Origin: Blastomussa wellsi
Taxonomy: Eukaryota; Cnidaria; Anthozoa; Scleractinia; Plerogyridae
Assembly (NCBI GenBank): GCA_947652115.1
Contig: OX393564.1
Location: 13,283,426 to 13,347,425 of the forward strand
DNA length: 64,000 nt
Direction: 5' to 3'
Shown: positions 43,501 through 45,763 of the stretch, in pieces
Numbering within the stretch: position 1 is the first letter of the stretch
Layout of the letters: each line of letters opens with the position of its first letter
Notes under the pieces: model-generated
The model's database searches: none
What the model was told of the DNA's origin: nothing
Seen by the model: only the letters and a program-made list of their open reading frames with translations
Program-made: the position numbers and the translations under genes

Positions 43501-45763
43501 AATTCAAAATGATCTCTCGTGAAATGGAAAAATATTGCGAACACAGAGAGATATTGCGGGAAAATTTCGCGGAAAAACCTTCCGATTCCCCGAATTATGA
43601 AATGATAAAAAAACAGCTTCGCGTCGAACTTCGGAAAGAGTTTCTGAAAAAAATGTTGACGTCCAACGCAAATTTGAACTAAACTTTGAATCGAAAAAAA
43701 GAAAAATCTTTCTCTCTTTGACCTCTGGTTGATCTGCGAAAAAAAAAAGTTCCAACGTTTGAAGATTGGCAGAACTTTGGAAAATGCTTCTGATTTTCCA
43801 CACGCTTTTCTGCATTTACAAGGAACTTTCAATGCCCGTTTGGCAGAGCGAGGTCAGACGGATAACCCAACAAGTTGTTGAGGCAATGGCCGAGGTGGGT
43901 TCTGATCGTGCGCTTTGAGCAGCATGGTTCACACCCTTTTCACTGTCGTCAAAAATTTGATCGTCGGGTAAGTGTTTGTCTCCATTTTTTCAGCATGAGG
44001 CAAACGCTCTTTGGCTTCCGGAGGAATCCGAATTTCGATTTGTTCTTGCAGTTTTTCGATGTCAATTTCCGCGAGGGCTTGTTCCATATCCTGCCGCGTT
44101 TGCTCAGCCATTTGTTTTTGTTGCAAATCTCTTGTTTTGCTTGCTCTTTCAAAACAAGTTCAAAATTTTTCTTCGCGTTTTTCTCTATGTGTTTTAGCCG
44201 CTTTTGCAACGTGGCCCCTCCGCAATACACGCATAGCCAGTGGTCGGTTATTACACCGATTCCGCAGCTGCGGCATGGCGACGGCTGCTGCATTCCTTTC
44301 TTCTCTTGCCACTTGTGCTGATAACAAAATTGTCCGCTACACTTTAAGCCGCAGTACTTGCGCCGGTTTCAAAGCAACCACTCGCAGTTGTTTTCTCCGC
44401 ATTTTTGTGCCATTTTGGTCTCCGCCACTTCTATCTAATTGCTTGAACGTCAATGTTCTTCTGCCAAGTAGTAGGCCCAGAATGAAACAAACACAACCGA
44501 GGAGCACAAAAATTGACACCTTTTCGCCGAAGTGGAAGAAGCGAGCAAAAGGCGAGCTTGTTCCACTTCGGCGAAAAGGTGTCAATTTTTGTGTGACGAG
44601 GTGGTGTTTGTTTCATTCCGGGCCTACTACTGCTCCATCTTTCTGTATATAATCCACACACGATCTATGTTAATAAAGGTTTTGTTTACTTGTTTTCAGT
44701 GTTGATGTTTGATATCACAAAGTTATGGTTTTGTGGCACTGCCTATTTGTTATTGTTCTTTGTCTTCATTTGAGAGTATTAATGTGACTAAAACCCTTGC
44801 TTGACAAGCATATTTTGTCGCGAAGATGCCTGATTACTATGATACTTCATTCACCTTTTTACTGTGACACCTTTTTAACACGTGCATGTGTGAAGGAAAT
44901 TTGAGGGTGTTTATTTCAGGCATAAAAGGATTAATCACTAGCGTGGATTCCTCTGAAACCAGAAATACGTCAGCATTGCTAAATACCAAGGCATGTAGTA
45001 TCTATTATGTGGCAATAAAGTAGATAACTGCTGATGACTGGAGTAAAAAGGGTTGCTATTTTGGTCAAAGCTGATGACGCCAGAAGTGGAACAAATGTCA
45101 ACGTGCTGGTTACAGCTCGTATACATGTAGGAGTCAGTGGGTTAAATGTATTTCCATATTGGGCTTGGGTGAAACCAATAGGTATATAATGTAAGTTCAT
45201 TTAAATGCAAATTTGTAATTTTGCAGATGGTGACCTTGACCAATCTATGGATACCATCCCCATTATCAAAAGCAGAAGGAAAAGAGATTGAGAAACTTTC
45301 TCTTCTTGGTCCATTTCTGAGTCTTTCTGTGTTTTCTGAAGACTGTGTAAGTTGATTAATTCTTTAATGTATAATCAGATGGAGGTAGAACATGGCTAAA
45401 ATAGTATTGTATGTATCATGTATCTCGTGGTGAAATGCTGCATCAATGATACATCTTGCATGAGACCAATATTATGAGGGCCATACTGTGAGAATAATTG
45501 TGATCTTGACAGTACAGCAAGGTCCGTTCATAAAAGACTGATGGCTGATATTCTCCCCATACTAACTGTCAGATTGACTGTTTGTCCTTCCACAGTCATT
45601 CAGGTCTTTACATATTTTATCAACAATAATCATTAATAAAACTGAAGATGATGGCCTTTTTCATTATTTACAGCCACAGATTGTTGATCGTTACTTTTCT
45701 GAGTCCTCAGAAAATGTTAAGCTAGTCAATGTCACTTTAAGAAGTGCTCTTCATCTTGTGAGG
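3121..45763 (+). CDS. UBE4B: Ubiquitin conjugation factor E4 (UBE4B/UFD2 family), N-terminal exons
   Basis: Assembled from splice signals and reading phase. Exons at 5024-5349, 8839-8939, 10674-10791, 20248-20331, 25273-25335, 45227-45346 and 45674-45763 each have AG/GT borders and consistent phases (0, 2, 0, 0, 0, 0). They translate without a stop into one protein that follows the metazoan UBE4B order: QLKYLIHSYNR, RRQCVSFTLLILQG, LVHFLISEECNIPWLFL, ALSKLCDI, LSLLGPFLSLSVF. UBE4 proteins are cytosolic/nuclear E4 ligases that extend ubiquitin chains on substrates, working with p97/Cdc48. The catalytic U-box is C-terminal and is not in this window, so the gene must continue to the right. UBE4A fits less well. 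The first exon is uncertain, and exons may be missing between 3247 and 5024. The introns are unusually loaded with transposons. Confidence 0.85.
3248..5023 (+). other. Intron 1 (tentative)
   Basis: Non-coding. It contains the head-to-head SINE pair at 4290-4680. Otherwise it is AT-rich and featureless. An N-terminal E4 exon could be hidden here, but I found none with both splice sites. Confidence 0.45.
4290..4680. mobile_element. Head-to-head pair of tRNA-derived SINEs
   Basis: The minus-strand copy (tRNA-like part about 4354-4430) and the plus-strand copy (about 4549-4622) share an A box (TAGCTCAGTGGTTAGAGC and a one-base variant) and a B box (GGTTCAAATCC). Both continue into the same non-tRNA body ending near TTCTATGTTGATTTATT. 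The tRNA-like fold has a mismatched anticodon stem, and a retroposon body follows instead of a terminator, so these are SINEs rather than tRNA genes. Together they form an inverted repeat with an intervening spacer of roughly 120 bp. Confidence 0.75.
5024..5349 (+). CDS. UBE4B: E4 exon 2
   Basis: Acceptor is a polypyrimidine tract ending TTGTTCCAG and donor is AAAAG|GTAAAA. It enters in phase 1 and exits in phase 0 with no internal stop. It encodes the low-complexity Ser/Thr region and then QLKYLIHSYNRSLDEEK, the start of the conserved E4 N-terminal helical domain. Confidence 0.8.
5714..5870 (+). pseudogene. LINE reverse transcriptase fragment (post-palm region)
   Basis: The frame includes LYYGNICWGSTYSTRLYLI followed by KIQKKIIRLTMF and HTTPLF, the Y-x-N-x-x-W-G and QKK-x-I-R pattern found C-terminal to the palm in jockey-like LINE reverse transcriptases. 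Only this short piece is present. It is 5'-truncated and ends in a stop at 5868-5870. Confidence 0.7.
6044..6118. repeat. 75-bp hairpin (mini-MITE)
   Basis: Arms TTGAGGTCTAGAAAAGC and GCTTTTCTAGACGTCAA are complementary apart from one mismatch, around a short centre. It probably is a short TIR element. No target duplication could be assigned. Confidence 0.5.
7957..8076 (+). CDS. 39-aa ORF, unrecognised
   Basis: ATG to TGA frame of 39 residues, charged and helical in character (KRLKQLITENY, then KEVLQELIQQ). The composition looks protein-like and unlike the surrounding AT-rich intron, but I do not recognise the family. A poly(A)-type ATTAAA follows about 50 bp later. It could be the last exon of a retrocopy, a transposon remnant or chance. 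Confidence 0.2.
   Translation: MKRLKQLITENYREPDADGKFEDCTKEVLQELIQQDALN
8839..8939 (+). CDS. UBE4B: E4 exon 3
   Basis: Acceptor TTTTTCTGTATTTAG and donor GAAAG|GTGACT. It enters in phase 0 and exits with two bases over. It encodes ARRQCVSFTLLILQGCFTQ, matching the conserved RSQC...LVLQG segment of UBE4B. Confidence 0.85.
9129..9525. mobile_element. Palindromic TIR element, copy 1 (Tc1/mariner-like MITE)
   Basis: Starts TAGAG(T)TGTAAAGTGTGACGTC and ends GACGTCATCACTTTACCACTCTA. The arms are complementary over most of about 400 bp around a centre near 9,325. The flanking TA fits a TA target duplication. A second copy lies at 19615-19898. Confidence 0.75.
10343..10487. repeat. Cluster of eight TGATCA palindromes
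   Basis: TGATCA occurs at 10343, 10382, 10394, 10414, 10436, 10454, 10466 and 10482, mostly as (G)TGATCA(C/A) with 12-22 bp spacing. It is either a degenerate short tandem repeat or an array of a symmetrical binding site. Function unknown. Confidence 0.7.
10674..10791 (+). CDS. UBE4B: E4 exon 4
   Basis: Acceptor TTGTGTATGGTAG and donor AAGCAG|GTGAAG. The first base completes an Arg codon carried over from exon 3, and the exon exits in phase 0. It encodes SILQKSPLVHFLISEECNI and NEDLLKQ, aligned in order with the UBE4B N-terminal domain. Confidence 0.85.
10850..11029 (-). mobile_element. tRNA-derived SINE (family 2), copy 1
   Basis: The minus strand carries a B box GGGTTCGAATCCC preceded by CGCGGAGGTCAT and an A-box-like TAGCTAAGTTGATAG segment. 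The leader body TGGAATGAAAT-like sequence is shared with the copy at 19370-19610. A SINE body flanks the tRNA-like part, so it is not a tRNA gene. Confidence 0.65.
11030..11177. repeat. 148-bp palindromic MITE
   Basis: Arms GGTGAAAAACTGTGACC and the complementary GGTCACAGTTTTTCACC, bracketed by TTGCCGGC and CCGGAAAATAA, surround a centre with GGGCAGCATTTTCAAG in both orientations. It abuts the SINE at its left. Confidence 0.65.
12060..12132 (-). mobile_element. SINE family 2, truncated copy 2
   Basis: Same minus-strand B-box block (GGATTCGAACCCATGACC on the plus strand) through CACC-AGTATCGCGG as copy 1, broken abruptly at about 12,130 by unrelated sequence. Confidence 0.55.
12754..12811. 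repeat. Inverted partner of 18552-18609
   Basis: GATCATGAGCTGATATCAGG...GCCATGGAATT reappears in reverse complement at 18552-18609, about 5.8 kb away. The two may be the ends of one large element or two copies of a short repeat. No target duplication was identified. Confidence 0.5.
14577..14850. mobile_element. TIR element with G-rich centre
   Basis: Left end AGGGGCTGACCATTTAACTT and right end, read in reverse, AGGGACAGACCATTTAACTT form 20-bp TIRs with three mismatches. The inside has a G-run block at 14602-14634 with several GGGG+ tracts and an opposing C-run at 14807-14818, which extend the palindrome. Confidence 0.6.
16480..16549. mobile_element. 70-bp hairpin MITE with 9-bp target duplication
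   Basis: Arms CAATCTCGTCCCCAGAGCCC and GGGCTGTGGGGACGAGATTG are complementary with one mismatch. The same 9 bp, TCAAATTGT, stand immediately left (16471-16479) and right (16550-16558), so it is a discrete insertion. Nine-bp duplications are typical of Mutator-like transposases. Confidence 0.75.
17101..17530. mobile_element. 430-bp TIR element, PIF/Harbinger-like
   Basis: Ends AGCCTAGTTTTCATATGTCGG and, reversed, AACCTAGTTTTCATATGTCGG. The similarity continues for about 75 bp. TAA flanks both sides (17098-17100 and 17531-17533), matching the TWA target preference of PIF/Harbinger elements. It encodes nothing. Confidence 0.7.
18552..18609. repeat. Inverted partner of 12754-12811
   Basis: Reverse-complement copy of the 12.75-kb segment. 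Confidence 0.5.
18852..18996. repeat. Hairpin with 45-bp arms
   Basis: ATATATCAAAC...CAGTGTTTCATCACATTTCC on the left is complementary to GGAAATGTGATGAAACACTG...GTTTGATATAT on the right, around a centre of about 50 bp. A further single arm-like piece (ATCACATTTCCAAACCA) occurs at about 19067. Confidence 0.6.
19370..19614 (+). mobile_element. SINE family 2, copy 3
   Basis: Plus-strand copy of the SINE at 10850-11029, with the B box GGGTTCGAATCC at about 19483 and a body that repeats CTTCTTTCCAATTGCTTAAATTGG and ATTTCAAATATGAATTA. Its 3' part is interrupted by a palindromic element at 19615, after which TACTTCACAT resumes. Confidence 0.65.
19615..19898. mobile_element. Palindromic TIR element, copy 2
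   Basis: Same ends (TAGAGTGTTAAAGTGATGACGTC and GACGTCACACTTTACCACTCTA) and the same internal sequence as 9129-9525, but one arm has lost about 100 bp. It sits inside a SINE copy at a TA. Confidence 0.75.
20248..20331 (+). CDS. UBE4B: E4 exon 5
   Basis: 84 bp, phase 0 to 0, with acceptor AATTTGTAG and donor CTTTACTG|GTAAGT. It encodes VFKPVLVSLNQEMQKCNLA and NGYKAPLL, matching the UBE4B segment between the two flanking exons. An internal CTG|GTGAGT at 20265/20266 could act as an alternative donor, giving an 18-bp micro-exon. Confidence 0.85.
20771..21055. mobile_element. TIR element, family with copy at 23462, orientation A
   Basis: Begins TAGAGGATATTACATGGTGG with a palindromic core (GAAGATATGAATTTTATGTTC and its complement) and ends TTCCCAGTAAAACACTCATG-CCTATATA. 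The 23462-23681 element has both ends in reverse order. Confidence 0.6.
21721..21914. repeat. 194-bp near-perfect palindrome
   Basis: TATAACAATATAATTTGG at the left is exactly complementary to CCAAATTATATTGTTATA at the right. The arms match almost perfectly through GTGCTGACGTTTCGAGCG to a centre near 21,817. It is a MITE-like foldback element without coding capacity. Confidence 0.75.
21929..23324. mobile_element. 1.4-kb non-autonomous TIR element, hAT-like ends, 5-bp duplication
   Basis: Ends CAGGTCTCGACTT and, reversed, CAGAGCTCGACGT, flanked on both sides by ATATC (21924-21928 and 23325-23329). Both subterminal regions carry GGTCGCC motifs. No transposase signature is visible inside. The CAGG-type end recalls hAT elements, although the duplication is 5 bp rather than 8. 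Confidence 0.6.
23333..23452. repeat. 120-bp hairpin
   Basis: ATGGTGCACTTGGGAAGTTTGG and CCAAACTTCCCGTGTGCACCAT form complementary arms, continuing through GAGAGCAC and GTGCTCTC. Confidence 0.6.
23462..23681. mobile_element. TIR element, same family as 20771, orientation B
   Basis: Begins ATATAGACGTGAGTGTTTTACTGGGAA, then an AAT microsatellite, then a long palindrome (ACGGTGGCGAGAAGATATGA and its complement) and ends ATTACACGG-complement TAATATCCTCTA. Confidence 0.65.
24117..25096. mobile_element. 980-bp non-autonomous TIR element, hAT-like ends, 5-bp duplication
   Basis: Ends CAGGGTTCAAAATT and, reversed, CAGGGTCCGAAATT, flanked by AATAG on both sides (24112-24116 and 25097-25101). Subterminal CCATTTGGCGAC occurs near both ends. 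It shares end style and duplication length with 21929-23324 but has a different interior. Confidence 0.65.
25273..25335 (+). CDS. UBE4B: E4 exon 6
   Basis: 63 bp, phase 0 to 0, with acceptor CTTTTTGGAATCAG and donor AACTTG|GTATGT. It encodes ALSKLCDIRLGTTSVRPIC-NL, matching the ALxELCExK...HPVCNL segment of UBE4B. Confidence 0.88.
25921..27065 (-). pseudogene. BEL/Pao Pol fragment (RT)
   Basis: Minus-strand translation shows the BEL/Pao reverse-transcriptase block YPDAVKDILKSLYVDDLLSGG with the YVDD catalytic motif at about 26,360, and the region after the palm (YDQVEIVSPAMLEGKLLYRE). Further upstream come a DQSAVYDEFKEQL / GWYETGLPWK segment from the pre-RT part and LREQLEEGV-type sequence. 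Several frame changes and a deletion before the palm interrupt it. LTRs were not found. Antisense to the host gene. Confidence 0.8.
27066..27685. other. Unassigned, possible small TIR element
   Basis: AAAGTGCCTATAA near 27256 and GTAGCACTTTAA near 27590 could be the ends of a small TIR element, but the match is short. GACGTTTCGGGAAGAACCCC is followed by about four GTCA units at 27673-27695. Confidence 0.35.
27686..28462 (-). pseudogene. Ty3/gypsy remnant: gag start joined to RNase H/integrase spacer
   Basis: The minus strand begins with an ATG at 28462, giving a Gag-like frame (MASSHWWQRWLTPIKPGN). A frame break later comes capsid-like sequence FEYCELINGWNKEDNAMVLA. At about 27.7-27.9 kb it jumps to the gypsy RNase H-integrase junction VSQRHQNAEALSRRSCNDCC. 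The whole protease and reverse transcriptase are missing, so this is an internally deleted copy. It is clearly gypsy-like from the 'H-x-NA-[DE]-ALSR' motif. Confidence 0.65.
28482..28756 (-). repeat. LINE 3' end with (TTA)n tail
   Basis: About 20 AAT/ATA units at 28482-28544 are followed by AACTTTATTTAA, which on the minus strand is a 3' UTR ending with AATAAAGTT and a (TTA)n tail. It lies directly downstream of the L1/Tx1-like RT remnant and probably belongs to it. Confidence 0.5.
28757..28987 (-). pseudogene. L1/Tx1-like LINE RT, 3' half of split copy
   Basis: Minus-strand translation shows NNGFTSHYFDLQRGVRQGD, then PLSPYLFTVIMEVL and a damaged FADDLTTFL motif, the core RT signature of L1/Tx1-type LINEs. 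The 5' continuation resumes at 31511. The two halves are separated by an RTE-like LINE flanked by the duplicated target GATAAAGGTT. Confidence 0.7.
29184..30578 (-). pseudogene. RTE-like LINE ORF, endonuclease end and reverse transcriptase
   Basis: Starts in the endonuclease (FKHRDIHKITW, NQIDHIIING, SDHHMV), passes a basic linker and enters the RT: AIYRLKNGKSPGMDVISAEM, VPKKGDLTQCDNYRGISLL, QAGFCSGRGTSEQIF and INFVDFSKAFDCI, containing the first catalytic Asp. One in-frame TGA at 29859-29861 interrupts an otherwise continuous frame. It ends in a deletion or frameshift near 29,184. The rest (EVKSGVRQGCVMSGFIF) follows in another frame to about 29,040. The copy is inactive. Confidence 0.8.
30580..31335 (-). 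pseudogene. RTE-like LINE ORF, endonuclease part
   Basis: AP-endonuclease-type domain: LGCWNVRTLYQIGK (motif with catalytic Asn), LDILGLSEVRWTG (catalytic Glu), then VIQVYAPTND and LIMMGDLNTKIG (Asp-x-Asn). It nicks target DNA for target-primed reverse transcription. A frame change and small deletion at about 30,579 separate it from the C-terminal endonuclease motif (SDHHMV), which lies in the next segment. An ATG for this frame is at about 31290, so the N-terminus is uncertain. Confidence 0.8.
31511..32215 (-). pseudogene. L1/Tx1-like LINE RT, 5' half of split copy
   Basis: Minus-strand translation gives KCFVKNWRPISLMNVEAKIG, DALRTIDDVMWYTEMNK, PGWLVAI, and ELEAFNL at the junction. NWRPISL-N-D/E-K and the following spacing are diagnostic of L1/Tx1-type reverse transcriptases. 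Several stops and small deletions are present. Its 3' half continues at 28987 once the RTE-like insertion is removed conceptually. Confidence 0.7.
32216..32686. other. Left flank of the Polinton
   Basis: Contains CCCCTCCACCGAGGG and two inverted CCCCCTGGAA / TTCCAGGG blocks at 32278-32330. A 63-codon plus frame at 32409-32600 shows no family. GCTCC at 32682-32686 is the left copy of the Polinton target duplication. Confidence 0.5.
32687..32851. repeat. Left terminal palindrome, 165 bp
   Basis: AGTAGTAGGCCCGGAATGAA at 32687 reappears complementary at the right side, ending TTCATTCCGGGCCTACTACT at 32851. Complementarity continues through CACAAAAATTGACACC to a 13-base loop near 32,769. A block of about 6 bp (TTGTCA against GAGGAG) and scattered single bases do not pair. 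Confidence 0.85.
32905..33200 (+). pseudogene. TIR-encoded AN1-like zinc-finger ORF, left copy
   Basis: ATG at 32905 and TAG at 33198-33200. A 2-bp insertion near 32,920 takes the ATG out of frame with the body. The body shows CSGQFCYQHKWQ, like the C-x4-C-x2-H core of AN1 zinc fingers, then a second knuckle CRSCG...YCGG and a basic helical tail (LQKRLKRIEKNAKKNFELVL). Two cysteines present in the right-hand copy are lost here (C5 to R, and LCVYC to LSVYC). Role unknown. A DNA- or protein-binding regulator is plausible, because it is the only complete ORF inside the repeat. Confidence 0.6.
33271..36286 (+). pseudogene. Polinton protein-primed DNA polymerase B
   Basis: Replicative polymerase of the element. 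Order: a WHLRRNAPAKL / WDGHAFLIKDI N-terminal module, a C2H2-like finger (CVHC...LQRHAERC, about residues 90-110), YHGCHWHGCRKC typical of Polinton and linear-plasmid polymerases (about 195), exonuclease Asp-Glu in DFEAF (about 265), FADWLHFYNNHD (about 480), polymerase motif A FDANALYLS (about 588), motif B LLGNSGYGK (about 758) and motif C DTDS (about 856), then KFSRKGVSK. Start chosen at ATG 33271 because the right TIR preserves the same ATGGCTGAGCAA; ATG 33223 is an alternative. Lesions: a frameshift with small deletion near 33,945, TAA at 35177-35179 and TAG at 35435-35437. About 1,000 codons, the usual size. Inactive as it stands. Confidence 0.9.
36287..36489. other. Spacer between convergent polymerase and membrane-protein genes
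   Basis: No ORF. It separates the plus-strand polymerase from the leftward gene block, so it probably contains both polyadenylation regions. Confidence 0.5.
36490..36918 (-). CDS. Polinton 142-aa membrane protein, acidic with coiled coil
   Basis: ATG at 36918 and intact to the stop. Residues about 16-36 form a hydrophobic segment with aromatic and cysteine residues (GLFWWYFIKCCFK). A strongly acidic stretch (EEIEEDEEDSENSEDEE, about 45-61) follows, then a Lys/Leu-rich region of long helix or coiled-coil type (KKLFEVLEMLKILLENLEVL). I do not recognise a named family. By position among structural genes it may be a minor virion or membrane-associated protein. It is the only leftward gene here without an obvious lesion. 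Confidence 0.65.
   Translation of the reverse strand: MPKMTPFAITSAAATGIGLFWWYFIKCCFKTVVWLVKNPDLMSAEEIEEDEEDSENSEDEEKNVKKRVKTALKVSREAIKFILAERNPENVKKLFEVLEMLKILLENLEVLNVQEKEELIGQLEKVKEIIKNESVVQKKISN
36955..37405 (-). pseudogene. Polinton basic/transmembrane/Pro-rich protein (frameshifted)
   Basis: ATG at 37405 begins a Lys/Arg-rich domain (TKRAKNPKRVAAGRLVAQ), open to a stop at 37211. An overlapping frame from about 37,260 to 36,955 has no ATG of its own and carries Pro/Ala-rich spacers (PAPAPAPSEPA), a transmembrane segment WIGIFGIAAMLLPVYV and a Pro-rich tail. The simplest reading is one gene of about 150 codons with a frameshift near 37,240: a nucleic-acid-binding head, one membrane span and a Pro-rich tail. 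The alternative is two overlapping small genes. Confidence 0.6.
37455..38058 (-). pseudogene. Polinton conserved helical protein (frameshifted)
   Basis: ATG at 38058 (MSAFEDVHMTDVDFHDV, an acidic N-terminus). The frame shifts near 37,875 and continues as LSNDQVKRLSDKDVQNYIK, KTSDRLIDGFIFLVSKAV and a long helical region, to a stop at 37455. The tail has a threefold repeat of AELSSPT at about 37456-37515. About 200 codons. I cannot name the function. It lies between the packaging ATPase and small membrane-protein genes and is probably virion-associated. Confidence 0.55.
38102..38535 (-). pseudogene. Polinton A32/FtsK-like packaging ATPase, internally deleted
   Basis: ATG at 38535, four bases after the capsid stop codon. 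It encodes FNALIVGPTNSGKSKFVVGQ, a Walker A loop (GPTNSGKS), and then the FDYIVLICPTF strand. Near 38,310 the sequence jumps out of frame directly to the C-terminal segment (MTSITASFRKNMAALVLFY and FEEFGGDLS). The part with Walker B and the sensor region is absent. Total coding is about 144 codons, roughly half the usual length of this genome-packaging ATPase. It pumps DNA into the capsid in related viruses, and this copy cannot be functional. Confidence 0.85.
38540..39780 (-). pseudogene. Polinton double-jelly-roll major capsid protein
   Basis: ATG at 39780 to a stop at 38540-38542, about 413 codons in two frames, with one frameshift near 38,925. The first part reads as a Polinton/adintovirus-type capsid: SEANPGDTLNVYVPKLGEN, LIFNIDLSGG, RVYPQALFQELLFQL-like helix and strand (RGVFYPQALFQEL), YKLTNIKIEYEMM. 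The second has KPNRLYNTSITKRDMWEM and ends ERQFESVQY. The fold is inferred from family resemblance. The ATPase gene follows four bases later, a spacing that suggests a shared transcript. Apart from the single shift the frame is clean. Confidence 0.85.
39790..40694 (+). pseudogene. Polinton coiled-coil protein with C-terminal membrane domain
   Basis: Divergent from the capsid gene. From about 39,800 to 40,370 the frame encodes almost continuous coiled coil (QELREAEQQLREAEKNAAET, KEVASLEKLAKNKEKAQQK). A frameshift near 40,375 leads to VKEIFKKYGVTVTAVFLAAG, a Gly-rich amphipathic stretch with NGLKEIGKKLAGILSGLIG, and a terminal hydrophobic helix (LLVLGVVAFLLE). No ATG fits upstream: the frame runs back into the capsid start region, so the 5' end and the divergent promoter appear to be deleted. 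Probably a virion-membrane or tail-like structural protein; role unproven. Confidence 0.75.
40691..42296 (-). pseudogene. Polinton large conserved protein with C-terminal anchor (stop and frameshift)
   Basis: The best start is ATG 42294-42296. Its fourth codon is an in-frame TAA (42285-42287), after which the frame is open through ADKSQFEAQVFFAPDN, IFWKEGPGSLKSVFG and CDDRLRNLL to 41712. A second frame begins at ATG 41704 (PPQVRAFYIFHVYFTVRRIL), runs through INQSIEAFVYCILGTQVNVR and GYNNHLKQAVQGMKLG, a Pro/Glu linker, and ends in a membrane helix (IAVFVGAAAVAGLAFFAL). I read these as one gene of about 530 codons broken near 41,708. Two genes are possible. No enzymatic motif is visible; a structural role is likely. 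Confidence 0.65.
42354..43021 (+). pseudogene. Polinton penton-like minor capsid protein (frameshifted)
   Basis: ATG at 42354. The first frame carries FDNPISKADFVRLLSCSLPN, FPKGHYTLESMAKNIEEAF and VIDNFGDKKITLDKDLANFL. A frameshift near 42,750 moves to YFVHCNLVDPNKNLINGNPS, KFDIRGEAFQKVHYE and DHPLEFELQI, ending at 43021. The conserved 'C-NLVD-x-x-KNL-NG-PS' and 'PLEFEL' segments match the Polinton minor-capsid (penton) single-jelly-roll protein that forms capsid vertices. About 220 codons. Only one lesion. Confidence 0.75.
43047..43682 (+). pseudogene. Polinton membrane protein with PSAP and PPxY motifs
   Basis: ATG at 43047. The N-terminus reads MSSSNVLPSAPPIYPELPP, with overlapping PSAP and PPIY, the two classic late-domain motifs that recruit Tsg101 and Nedd4-type ligases. 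One frame continues to 43682 and is cut by TAA at 43173-43175 and TGA at 43329-43331. Between and after them lie a Gly/Ala-rich hydrophobic region (SLTGIGIVVGAPVA and LLGFASTGLAAVN) and a helical tail (DDGNVSDAEFKMISREMEKY). The layout is a short cytosolic tail, membrane hairpin and helical domain. Role unknown, possibly membrane remodelling during assembly or exit. Confidence 0.7.
43683..43928. other. Polinton interior, unassigned
   Basis: A plus frame at 43741-43860 gives FPHAFLHLQGTFNARLAERG, which looks coding-like but lacks a start and a known family. It may be the remnant of another gene. Confidence 0.35.
43929..44111 (-). pseudogene. Duplicate of the polymerase N-terminus in the right TIR
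   Basis: ATG at 44111 (MAEQTRQDMEQALAEIDIEK) parallels the polymerase start in the left arm, then diverges where the TIR ends. It overlaps the zinc-finger ORF in another frame. It is a by-product of the repeat and not a gene of its own. Confidence 0.6.
43949..44413 (-). pseudogene. TIR-encoded AN1-like zinc-finger ORF, right copy
   Basis: ATG at 44413. A TGA at 44369-44371 (CGA to TGA relative to the left arm) interrupts the frame, after which CGLKCSGQFCYQH and CRSCG...LCVYCGG keep the full cysteine set lost from the left copy. The C-terminus extends beyond the TIR into a long basic tail. Each copy has a different lesion, so the ORF was probably intact when the element inserted. Confidence 0.6.
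44059..44631 (-). repeat. Right terminal inverted repeat
   Basis: Reverse complement of 32687-33330, ending with the terminal palindrome at 44467-44631. Confidence 0.85.
44467..44631. repeat. Right terminal palindrome, 165 bp
   Basis: Same length and arm structure as the left tip (AGTAGTAGGCCCAGAATGAA against TTCATTCCGGGCCTACTACT), including the unpaired CTCG/GAGG-type block and the loop around CTTTTGC. Confidence 0.85.
45227..45346 (+). CDS. UBE4B: E4 exon 7
   Basis: 120 bp, phase 0 to 0, with acceptor TGTAATTTTGCAG and donor GACTGT|GTAAGT. It encodes LWIPSPLSKAEGKEIEKLSL and LGPFLSLSVFSEDC, the LWLPKSL...LSYLGAFFSFSVFAED block of UBE4B. Confidence 0.9.
45347..45673 (+). other. Intron 7
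   Basis: 327 bp, no transposon or other feature seen. It ends in a T-rich tract and TATTTACAG. Confidence 0.8.
45674..45763 (+). CDS. UBE4B: E4 exon 8
   Basis: 90 bp, phase 0 to 0, with donor GTGAGG|GTAGGT. It encodes PQIVDRYFSESSENVKLV and LRSALHLVR, directly continuing exon 7 in UBE4B order. Confidence 0.88.

Larger units (their letters stand above)
32687..44631. mobile_element. Maverick/Polinton-class element, complete ends, 11,945 bp
   Basis: Starts AGTAGTAGGCCCGG and ends CCGGGCCTACTACT, flanked by GCTCC on both sides (32682-32686 and 44632-44636). With the ambiguous A it may be the 6-bp duplication usual for Polintons. TIRs run about 570-640 bp. Gene content is typical for the group: protein-primed DNA polymerase B, packaging ATPase, double-jelly-roll capsid, penton-like capsid, and small membrane and coiled-coil proteins. 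I found no retrovirus-like integrase or Ulp1-like protease. Most genes have lesions, so it is a decayed copy. The two TIRs differ at roughly 3% of positions in a 325-bp stretch compared by eye. Confidence 0.92.
25336..45226 (+). other. Intron 6, 19.9 kb, transposon-filled
   Basis: Bounded by exons in matching phase 0. Contents in order: BEL/Pao fragment, gypsy fragment, L1/Tx1-like LINE with RTE-like insertion, a repeat near 32225-32345 with CCCCTCCACCGAGGG and CCCCCTGGAA motifs, the Polinton, then about 600 bp of unassigned AT-rich sequence. A small A/T-rich hairpin with TATTGTGCTAATTG lies near 25,560. Confidence 0.8.
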
